NCBI GenBank assembly: GCA_035259345.1
Contig: DATFWK010000159.1
Location: 1 to 5,557, forward strand
Length of the DNA stretch: 5,557 bases
Direction of reading: 5' to 3'
Origin: DATFWK01 sp035259345
Lineage (GTDB): Bacteria; Actinomycetota; Thermoleophilia; Miltoncostaeales; Miltoncostaeaceae
The position numbers and the translations under genes are program-made. Every line of letters starts with the position of its first letter. The stretch's first letter is position 1. This document shows, one piece after another, positions 1 through 5,557 of the stretch. The notes under the pieces were generated by a model, which was not told the origin of the DNA, did not search any database, and worked only from the letters and a program-made list of their open reading frames with translations.

Positions 1-509
1 CTCAGCTCGATGACCCGCTCGCGGGCCTCCTTGCCGCGCCCGCAGATCAGCACGTCCGCCTCGATCGTCTCCCGCCGCTGCAGCCGCGCGGCCGGGAGGT
101 TGTTGTAGGCCATCACCACGCGCGCCTCGGGCGCGAGCTCCTGGATCCGCTGCGCCATCGACCCGCCGGGGAGCCCGGCGACGGCGACCGCGCCCGCCTT
201 GCCGAACTCGAGCGCGTTCACGACCGAGATGACGACCTTCCCGGCCAGGGCCTCCGCCATCGGCGGGATCGTCGCCTCGACGCCCTCCCACGGGATCGAC
301 ACGACCGCGACCTCGCCGGCCTCGGCAGCCGGCACGTTCTCCATCGGGACGAAGCTGCCCTCGGGCAGGTCCGCGCGCAGCGTCGCGGCAGCCTGATCGG
401 CCCGCTCCTGGCTCCGCGAGCCCACGACGATCTCGTGGCCGGCGGCGGCGAAGTTGATCGCGAGCCCCCGCCCGAGGTCGCCGGTCCCTCCGAAGATCGC
501 GATCCGCAT
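1..509 (-). CDS. npdG: NADPH-dependent F420 reductase (F420:NADP oxidoreductase), 3' end outside window
   Basis: Cytosolic enzyme that moves hydride between NADPH and the deazaflavin coenzyme F420; in actinobacteria it is usually thought to supply F420H2 to F420-dependent reductases. I translated 169 codons from the ATG at 509-507. The N-terminus is a Rossmann fold starting MRIAIFGGTGDLGRGLA, with the GGTGxLG dinucleotide loop at residues 7-13. GHEIVVGSRS follows at 24-33, where S31-R32 match the residues that bind the NADP 2'-phosphate in the Archaeoglobus enzyme. SIPWE at 71-75 and the NNLPAAR block at 136-142 are further family signatures, aligning from memory with TIPWE and HTIPAAR of the archaeal protein. 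The family is about 210-230 residues, so roughly 45-60 C-terminal residues, including part of the F420 site, lie beyond position 1. The ATG shares one base with the folD stop (TGATG), implying coupled translation. A general NAD(P)-binding F420-family oxidoreductase is the only real alternative. Confidence 0.9.
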   Translation of the reverse strand, partial: MRIAIFGGTGDLGRGLAINFAAAGHEIVVGSRSQERADQAAATLRADLPEGSFVPMENVPAAEAGEVAVVSIPWEGVEATIPPMAEALAGKVVISVVNALEFGKAGAVAVAGLPGGSMAQRIQELAPEARVVMAYNNLPAARLQRRETIEADVLICGRGKEARERVIEL

Positions 510-1420
510 CAGCTGCCGTCTCCCGTGTCGTGGTCGGCCCGCCGCCGGGCGGCGGCGAGGGTGTTGGCGAGCAGGTAGGCGATGGTCATCGGGCCGACGC
601 CGCCGGGCACGGGCGAGAGCCAGCCCGCGACCTCGGCCACCTCCTCCGACGCCACGTCGCCGGTGAGGCGCCCCTCCTCCGTCCGGTTCGTACCGACGTC
701 GATCACGCAGGCGCCCGGCTTGACCCAGTCGCCGCGGACCATCTCGGCGCGGCCGATCGCGACCACGAGGATGTCCGCCTCGCGGCACACCCCGGGCAGG
801 TCGCGCGTGCGTGAGTGGCAGACCGTCACCGTGGCGTTCGCCGCCGTGAGCAGGAGCGCCGTGGGCTTGCCGACGATGATGCTGCGCCCCACCACCACCG
901 CCCGGGCGCCCTCGATCTCCACGCCGGTGGAGCGCACCATGTGCATGATCCCGCTCGGGGTGCAGGCGACCAGGCCCGGCTCGCCGCGCACCAGGCGGCC
1001 CATCGAGATGGCGCCGAAGCCGTCCACGTCCTTGTCGGGGTGGACCCTGGCGGCGATGGCCGGCTCGGAGAGCGGCGCCGGCACCGGCAGCTGCACGAGC
1101 ATGCCGTCGATCTCGTCGTCGGCGTTCAGCTCGTCGATGAGCCGGTCGAGCTCGGCCTGCGACGTGCCCTCCGGCAGCTTGACCCGCCGCGAGCGCATGC
1201 CAAGCTCCTCCGCCGTGCGGGCCTTGTTCGCCTGGTAGATCTCCGAGGCCGGGTCGTCGCCCACCTGCACGCCGACCAGGCCGGGCGGCCGCCCGTGGCG
1301 CTGTGCGAACTCCTCGACGCCGGCGCGGATCTCCTCGCGCAGGGCCGCCGCGAGCGCCCGGCCGTCGACCACGCGGGCCGGCCCGCTCCACGGCGGGCTC
1401 GGGGTCGTGCCCGTGCTCAC
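509..1420 (-). CDS. folD: Bifunctional methylenetetrahydrofolate dehydrogenase (NADP+) / methenyltetrahydrofolate cyclohydrolase FolD
   Basis: Cytosolic one-carbon enzyme of 303 residues that oxidises 5,10-methylene-THF with NADP+ and hydrolyses methenyl-THF to 10-formyl-THF, feeding purine and formyl-Met synthesis. Visible signatures: ASEIYQANK (58-66), with Y62 and K66 at the positions of the catalytic Tyr and Lys; DGMLVQLPVP (105-114) with Q110; KDVDGF (130-135) with D133; ACTPSG (152-157); the NADP-binding VVGRSIIVGKP (176-186); CHSRT (201-205); and PGGVGPMT (272-279) near the C-terminus. Length is slightly above the usual 280-300 because about 16 residues, rich in Pro, Gly, Ser and Thr, precede the usual 'VVDG' beginning. 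The start is GTG at 1420-1418, overlapping the pcrA stop as GTGA with a good Shine-Dalgarno upstream; the GTG of V17 (1372) is a possible later start. One oddity is G136 and S139 after KDVDGF, where many family members have His/Thr and Asn. The all-important catalytic residues are kept, so activity is expected. Confidence 0.96.
   Translation of the reverse strand: MSTGTTPSPPWSGPARVVDGRALAAALREEIRAGVEEFAQRHGRPPGLVGVQVGDDPASEIYQANKARTAEELGMRSRRVKLPEGTSQAELDRLIDELNADDEIDGMLVQLPVPAPLSEPAIAARVHPDKDVDGFGAISMGRLVRGEPGLVACTPSGIMHMVRSTGVEIEGARAVVVGRSIIVGKPTALLLTAANATVTVCHSRTRDLPGVCREADILVVAIGRAEMVRGDWVKPGACVIDVGTNRTEEGRLTGDVASEEVAEVAGWLSPVPGGVGPMTIAYLLANTLAAARRRADHDTGDGS
519..524 (-). promoter_or_regulatory. 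Possible ribosome binding site of npdG
   Basis: GGGAGA on the minus strand ends 9 nt before the ATG at 509 and lies inside the last codons of folD. It is a modest Shine-Dalgarno match, and purine-rich hexamers are common by chance in such GC-rich sequence. Together with the TGATG overlap it supports this start. Confidence 0.35.
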
Positions 1421-3564
1421 CCGGCGGCCACCTTCCGCATCGGCGCGGCCGCCGCGATCAGGCGCCGCTCGGCGCCGTCGCGCGCGAAGCGGACGAGCAC
1501 CAGCTCCCCGCCCTGCTCGACGCCCGTGATGACGCCCTCGCCGAACGTCGCGTGGACGACCGAGTCGCCGGTGGCGAGGCCGGGCACCACCTGCGATCCC
1601 GCGACGGCGCGCGGGCCGGCCGCCTGGACCGGCGGCGTGGAGCGGGCGCCGCGCACGGCGTCCGGCGGGATCTCGGCCAGGAACCGCGACGGCAGCCGCC
1701 AGTCGCGCCCGCCGTGGTGCGCGCGGGTGTCGGCGTGCGTGAGGACCAGGCGCTTGCGGGCGCGCGTCATGCCCACGTAGAAGAGGCGACGCTCCTCCTC
1801 GACGGCCTCCGGCGTCTCCGAGCGCTGGTGCGGGAAGAGGCCCTCCTCGAGCCCGACGATGGCGACCGTGTCGAACTCCAGGCCCTTCGCGTTGTGGATC
1901 GTCATCAGCGTGAGGCGCCCGGCGTCCTCGTCGAGCGCGTCGGCGTCGGCGTACAGGGCGACCTCCTCGAGGAACCCGGCCAGGCTCGGCTCCTCCGCCC
2001 GTGAGGTGTAGTCGGCGGCCGTGTCGACCAGCTCCTCGAGGTTCTCCAGGCGCCCCTGGGCCTCGATCGTCCGCTCGGCGACGAGCGCCGCCCGCAGCCC
2101 GGAGCCCTCGAGCGCGTCCTCGACGATCCGCTCGACCGGCGCCCCGGCGGCGGCGGCGGTTCGCAGCGCATCGAGCAGGGCCGAGAGCCGTGCCAGCGAG
2201 GCGCGCTGGGCGGGCTGCAGGCCCGGCACGAGGTCGGCGTCGGCGGCGATGGCGGCGATCGGCATGTCCTGCACCGCGGCTACGTCGGCGAGGCGCGCGA
2301 TGCAGCCCGGACCGATGCCGCGCTTGGGCGCGCCGGCCATGCGGGTGAAGCTCACCTGGTCCGCCGGGTTGACCACGACCCGCAGGTAGGCGAGCAGGTC
2401 CTTCACCTCCGCGCGCTCGTAGAACCGTGGGCCCCCGACCACCTGGTAGGGGACGCCCGCCCGCACCAGCAGGTCCTCGATCGCGCGGCTCTGCGCGTTG
2501 GTGCGGTAGAAGACCGCGATCTCGGAGAGCGGCTCGCCGGCCTCCCGCGCCTGCTGGACGATGCCGCCGATCACGCGCGCCTCGTCCCGCTCGTCCCGGC
2601 AGTCCACGACGGCGATCGGCTCGCCCCCATCCCGGTCCGTCCAGAGCCGCTTCGGGTGGCGCCTGCGGTTGCGTGCGACGACCGCGTTGGCCGCGCTCAG
2701 GATCACGCCCGTGGAGCGGTAATTCTGCTCGAGGGCGACCACCGTGGCGTCCGGGTAGTCGCGCTCGAAGTCCAGGATGTTGTTCACGTCCGCGCCGCGC
2801 CAGGAGTAGATGCCCTGGTCGTCGTCGCCGACCACCATGACGTTGCGCTGCGGCTCCCCCAGCACCCGCACGAGCCGGTACTGGGCGTGGTTGGTGTCCT
2901 GGTACTCGTCCACCATCACGTGCTCGAAGCGCCGCTGGTAGCGCTCGCGCACCTCGGCGTCGCCCTCGAGCAGCTGCACGGCCAGCATCAGGATGTCGTC
3001 GAAGTCCATCGCCCGGTTCGCGCGCAGGCGGTCCTGGTAGCGCCGGTAGAGGCGCACCACCTGCTCGTCGCCGAAGGACGCCGCCTCGCGGGCGAGGTCG
3101 TCGGGCTCGAGCAGCCGGCTCTTCGCGTCCGAGATGCGCCCGAGCACGGCCCGCGGGGCCATGCGCTTCGGGTCGAGGCCCTCGTCCTCGTAGCAGAGGC
3201 GCAGGAGCCGCTGCTGGTCCGCGTCGTCGAAGATCGAGAAGTCGCGGTCGTAGCCGACACCCCCGGCCTCGCGGCGCAGGATCCGCACGCAGGCCGAGTG
3301 GAACGTGGCGGCCCAGATCGACCGGACCGCGGGCCCGACGAGCCGCTCGAGCCGGTCTCGCATCTCGCCGGCGGCCTTGTTCGTGAAGGTGATGGCGAGC
3401 ACACCCTGCGGCGGGACGCCGCGCTCGCCGACGAGCCGCGCGATCCGGTGCGTCAGGACACGCGTCTTGCCGCTTCCGGCTCCGGCGAGCACCAGAAGCG
3501 GCCCCTCATCGTGGAGCACGGCCTCACGCTGCGGCGGGTTGAGCCCGTGGAGGAGGTCGCTCAC
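1417..3564 (-). CDS. pcrA: UvrD/PcrA-type superfamily 1A ATP-dependent DNA helicase with C-terminal Tudor-like domain
   Basis: A 3'-5' DNA translocase/helicase of 715 residues used in nucleotide excision repair, replication restart and clearing of transcription conflicts. All SF1A motifs are present in order: Q motif LNPPQREAV (8-16, Q12); Walker A AGAGSGKT (27-34); Ia AITFTNKAAGEM (57-68); TFHS (87-90); Walker B VDEYQDTN (218-225); III VVGDDDQGIYSWRGA (244-258); IV LEQNYRST (278-285); V TIHNAKGLEF (555-564); VI RRLFYVGMTRARKRL (592-606). After a Pro/Ala-rich linker (about 632-663) comes GDSVVHATFGEGVITGVE (666-683) and a basic end, matching the Tudor-like RNA-polymerase-interaction module of PcrA; this separates it from Rep. 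The start is GTG at 3564, overlapping the kinase stop as GTGA. No clear Shine-Dalgarno precedes it, so it probably relies on reinitiation; any later start would damage the Q motif. No nuclease domain follows, so it is not AddA or a UvrD-nuclease fusion. uvrD1 would be an equally fair symbol. Confidence 0.95.
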   Translation of the reverse strand: MSDLLHGLNPPQREAVLHDEGPLLVLAGAGSGKTRVLTHRIARLVGERGVPPQGVLAITFTNKAAGEMRDRLERLVGPAVRSIWAATFHSACVRILRREAGGVGYDRDFSIFDDADQQRLLRLCYEDEGLDPKRMAPRAVLGRISDAKSRLLEPDDLAREAASFGDEQVVRLYRRYQDRLRANRAMDFDDILMLAVQLLEGDAEVRERYQRRFEHVMVDEYQDTNHAQYRLVRVLGEPQRNVMVVGDDDQGIYSWRGADVNNILDFERDYPDATVVALEQNYRSTGVILSAANAVVARNRRRHPKRLWTDRDGGEPIAVVDCRDERDEARVIGGIVQQAREAGEPLSEIAVFYRTNAQSRAIEDLLVRAGVPYQVVGGPRFYERAEVKDLLAYLRVVVNPADQVSFTRMAGAPKRGIGPGCIARLADVAAVQDMPIAAIAADADLVPGLQPAQRASLARLSALLDALRTAAAAGAPVERIVEDALEGSGLRAALVAERTIEAQGRLENLEELVDTAADYTSRAEEPSLAGFLEEVALYADADALDEDAGRLTLMTIHNAKGLEFDTVAIVGLEEGLFPHQRSETPEAVEEERRLFYVGMTRARKRLVLTHADTRAHHGGRDWRLPSRFLAEIPPDAVRGARSTPPVQAAGPRAVAGSQVVPGLATGDSVVHATFGEGVITGVEQGGELVLVRFARDGAERRLIAAAAPMRKVAAG
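1428..1436 (-). promoter_or_regulatory. Ribosome binding site of folD
   Basis: GGAAGGTGG on the minus strand is followed by a 7-nt spacer and then the GTG at 1420. It lies in the last codons of pcrA. It is the clearest Shine-Dalgarno in the window and favours the GTG at 1420 over the later GTG at 1372. Confidence 0.6.
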
Positions 3565-5549
3565 CCATCGATCGTATCGGAGTCGCCCGGACGCTCGCGG
3601 GCCGCCGTGGGCACCACCAGGTCGACGATGATCGTCGTGCCCTTGCCCTCGCGGGACTGCACGTGGAGCTCGCCGCCGACCAGGTCCACGCGCTCCCGCA
3701 TGCCGCGCAGGCCGAGCCGGTCCGTGGGCGTCGCGGTGTCGAATCCGCGCCCGTCGTCCTCGATCACGAGGCGCAGGCGGTCCCCGTCGAGCTCGGTCAG
3801 CACGCTGGCGTGGCGCGCCCGGGCGTGGCGGACGACGTTCGCGAGCGCCTCCTGGACCACGCGGAAGATCGCCACCTCGACCTCGTCGAGCAGGTCGTCG
3901 GGCAGCGCCCCGAGCTCGACCTCCACCTCGAGCCCCTGGTCGGCCATGCGCTCACCGAGCCGCTCGATCGCTGCCGCCAGGCCGAGCTCGCGAAGGAGCG
4001 GCGGGCGCAGGTCGTGCGCCATGTCCCGCACGCCGTCGAGCGCCGAGTTGGCCGCCGCCCTGAGCTCGCCGAGCCAGGCGCGGCCCTCCGCGCCGGGCAC
4101 GTGGTCCTCGAGCATCTCGAGGTGCAGCACCATCGCGGCGAGCACCTGGGCCGTCTCGTCGTGGAGCTCGCGGGCGAGCCGGCTGCGCTCGGCCTCGCGC
4201 GCCTCGATCGACCGGCGCAGGCCCTCGGCGACGGCGCGCTCGCGGGCACGGGCGGCCTCCGCCTCCTGGCGCTCGGTCGCGTCCTTCACGGTCGTGAGGT
4301 AGCCCGCCAGGTGCCCCTCGCCGTCGTGCAGCATCGAGACGCTCAGGATCGCGGGGAAGCGATCGCCGTTCTTGCGCTGGAAGACCAGGTCGATCTCGCC
4401 GCCGCCGGCCCTGCGCACCATGTCGATCGCGGCCTCGATCACCTCGGCCGTCTCGGGCGGCCACCAGGGCAGGGGCTCGCGCGCGCCGATCAGCTCCTCC
4501 CGCGAGAAGCCGGTCATCTCGCACATGCGGGCGCTGACCTCGAGCACGCGGTGGTCCGGCGAGACGACCAGCATGCCGTCCTGCAGGGCCGTCAGGAGGG
4601 CCGAGCTGAAGTCGTGCTCCCGGCGGAGCCCCGCCTCCGCCTCCTGGCGCTCGCTGACGTCGACCATCACGACGCCGACGCCGAGCGGCAGCTCGTCCTC
4701 GTCCCCGCGGACCGGGTAGAAGCTGGCGATCCAGTGCCGTTCCTGGTCGTCGGTGTCCTCCCCGCTGGTGAGCGCGATGTCGAGCACCGGCTCCCCGCTC
4801 CTGAGCACCGGTCGCAGGTAGCGGTCGGCCAGCTCGATGCCGCGCTGGCCCAGCACCTCGTGCGGCTGCTTGCCGATGAAGTGCTCCGGGCGCAGGCCGA
4901 AGGTCTCGGCGAACAACTGGTTCACGCGCATGACGCGCAGGCCGCGGTCGACGAACGCCAGGCCGACCGGCGCGTCCGTGAGGAGCGTCTCGACGAGGCC
5001 CCGGAGCGCGCCGCGCCCGCGTGGGTCGGCGTTGGCGACGGCCATCGCGACCAGGTCGGCGAACTGGCCGAGGCGATCCTCCGCCGTCTCCGTCAGCGGC
5101 TCGGGCCGCGTCGTCGCGCACGACACGCAGCCCCAGAGGCGCGAGCCCACCCACACCGGGGCGGCGAGCCGGCTCTGGTAGCGGTGGTCGCGCACCCTCA
5201 GCGGCTGGCCGCCGAGGTCCTCGTCGACGCGGGCGACGCGCCGCGACTGGGCGACCCGGGCCGCGGCGGTGTCGCCGTGGAGGGTCAGGAGGTGGTCGCC
5301 GGGCGGCGCCATCGCCGGGTCGGTCACCCACTCGCCCACGATGCGCCCGCGGTCCGCGCGCTCGAAGCGGACGACTGCCGAGAGCTCGACGCCGAGCAGC
5401 TCGGCCACCTCCTTGGCGACGAGGCCGAAGACCCCGGCCGGGTCCGCGCCGCTCGCCACCGCGGTCGCGACCCGGCGGAACGCGGCCTGCTCTGCCGCGA
5501 GCGCCCGGTTCTCCGCCTCCCGCCGCGCGAGCTCCTGGCGGTCGCGCAT
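3561..5549 (-). CDS. Soluble GAF-PAS-PAS sensor histidine kinase (HisKA_3 / NarL-partner family), 5' end uncertain
   Basis: Cytosolic two-component kinase; 662 residues from the ATG at 5549. Order: charged coiled coil (about 1-24); GAF domain (about 25-174); first PAS (about 184-298, beginning LLTDAPVGLAFVDRGLRV); linker ERQEAEA; second PAS (about 312-425); linker ERQEAEA; HisKA_3 dimerisation helix pair (about 450-520); HATPase_c (about 556-645). The phosphoacceptor is H463 in ARELHDETAQ, which also gives the DxxxQ phosphatase motif (D464, Q468) known from NarX-type kinases. ATP-site boxes are QEALANVVRHA (566-576, N571), EDDGRGF (597-603), GLRGMRERV (613-621) and GKGT (635-638). There are no transmembrane segments or signal peptide, so the input is probably an intracellular or diffusible signal; the ligand cannot be read. 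The frame stays open for the last 8 nt of the window and no ribosome binding site is visible there, so the protein may begin further upstream with another sensory domain. No response regulator lies in the window; a LuxR/NarL-type partner is expected. The stop overlaps the pcrA start. Confidence 0.9.
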   Translation of the reverse strand: MRDRQELARREAENRALAAEQAAFRRVATAVASGADPAGVFGLVAKEVAELLGVELSAVVRFERADRGRIVGEWVTDPAMAPPGDHLLTLHGDTAAARVAQSRRVARVDEDLGGQPLRVRDHRYQSRLAAPVWVGSRLWGCVSCATTRPEPLTETAEDRLGQFADLVAMAVANADPRGRGALRGLVETLLTDAPVGLAFVDRGLRVMRVNQLFAETFGLRPEHFIGKQPHEVLGQRGIELADRYLRPVLRSGEPVLDIALTSGEDTDDQERHWIASFYPVRGDEDELPLGVGVVMVDVSERQEAEAGLRREHDFSSALLTALQDGMLVVSPDHRVLEVSARMCEMTGFSREELIGAREPLPWWPPETAEVIEAAIDMVRRAGGGEIDLVFQRKNGDRFPAILSVSMLHDGEGHLAGYLTTVKDATERQEAEAARARERAVAEGLRRSIEAREAERSRLARELHDETAQVLAAMVLHLEMLEDHVPGAEGRAWLGELRAAANSALDGVRDMAHDLRPPLLRELGLAAAIERLGERMADQGLEVEVELGALPDDLLDEVEVAIFRVVQEALANVVRHARARHASVLTELDGDRLRLVIEDDGRGFDTATPTDRLGLRGMRERVDLVGGELHVQSREGKGTTIIVDLVVPTAARERPGDSDTIDG
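4255..4275. repeat. 21-nt direct repeat, copy A (inside kinase gene)
   Basis: An exact 21-nt match to positions 4633-4653, in the same reading frame. It encodes most of the ERQEAEA linker that follows the second PAS domain. It is best explained as duplicated or convergent PAS-to-helix linker coding sequence, not as a mobile or regulatory element. Confidence 0.7.
4633..4653. repeat. 21-nt direct repeat, copy B (inside kinase gene)
   Basis: Second exact copy, encoding the ERQEAEA linker after the first PAS domain. The copies start 378 nt (126 codons) apart, about one PAS domain plus linker, which is what a past PAS-module duplication would leave. Confidence 0.7.
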
Positions 5550-5557
5550 GCGGCGGG

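Noticed and set aside
1370..1372. Alternative GTG start for folD at V17
   Set aside because: It would give the more usual FolD N-terminus, but the GTG at 1420 has a far better Shine-Dalgarno at proper spacing and the typical 4-nt overlap with pcrA. It stays a minor possibility.
582..1780. Plus-strand frames of 218 and 321 residues opposite folD and the end of pcrA
   Set aside because: They are antisense shadows of well-supported genes, with Arg/Ala/Pro-rich or Thr/Ser-rich translations and no domain signature.
2656..4302. 548-residue open frame on the plus strand
   Set aside because: It lies antisense across the helicase and kinase genes, whose reading is supported by many family motifs. 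The translation is low complexity and rich in Val, Ala, Arg, His and Ser with no recognisable domain; long antisense frames are expected at this GC content.
3952..5331. 459-residue minus-strand frame overlapping the kinase
   Set aside because: It is the kinase read in another frame; the product is almost all Arg, Pro, Gly and Ala with no motif.
5028..5477. Phytochrome-like bilin-binding GAF
   Set aside because: The 'RLWGCVSC' stretch recalls the phytochrome 'KLWGLIACHH' segment, but there is no Cys-His bilin attachment site and no PHY domain, so a generic GAF is the safer call.
1..5557. CRISPR array, tRNA/rRNA, transposase, phage or defence genes, terminators
   Set aside because: No spaced repeats, RNA gene folds, integrase or transposase motifs, or hairpins with T-runs were seen; coding sequence with overlapping ends fills the window.

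Overview
This is a very GC-rich window that reads as coding on the minus strand from end to end. It holds four genes in one direction: a hybrid-sensor histidine kinase (cut or possibly cut at its 5' end by the right edge), a UvrD/PcrA-type DNA helicase, FolD, and an F420:NADP oxidoreductase (cut at its 3' end by the left edge). High GC, frequent GTG starts, an F420-dependent enzyme and a soluble GAF-PAS-PAS kinase of the NarL-partner type all fit an actinobacterium. The GAF style ('RLWG...TTRPEPL...') is reminiscent of Thermoleophilia/Solirubrobacterales, but that placement comes from memory of the families and was not searched.

Layout in transcription order (right to left): kinase 5549(or beyond)-3561; pcrA 3564-1417; folD 1420-509; npdG 509-1 and onward out of the window. 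Each junction is a start/stop overlap: GTGA (4 nt) between kinase and pcrA, GTGA (4 nt) between pcrA and folD, and TGATG (1 shared base) between folD and npdG. There is no intergenic space, so no internal promoter, terminator, RNA gene or mobile element has room outside coding sequence, and I saw none. The promoter must lie upstream of position 5557 unless one is buried in a gene.

Functionally the cluster joins unlike jobs: signal sensing, DNA repair and transcription-conflict helicase work, one-carbon folate metabolism, and hydride exchange between NADPH and coenzyme F420. The most coherent pair is folD-npdG. FolD can make NADPH from methylene-tetrahydrofolate, and NpdG can pass that hydride to F420 (or the reverse). 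The kinase has no response regulator inside the window. All four proteins belong to known families and I see no clear evidence of an undescribed system. The points worth a second look are the folate/F420 coupling, the full translational overlap chain, a Cys-x-x-Cys in the kinase GAF domain, and a few unusual FolD residues.
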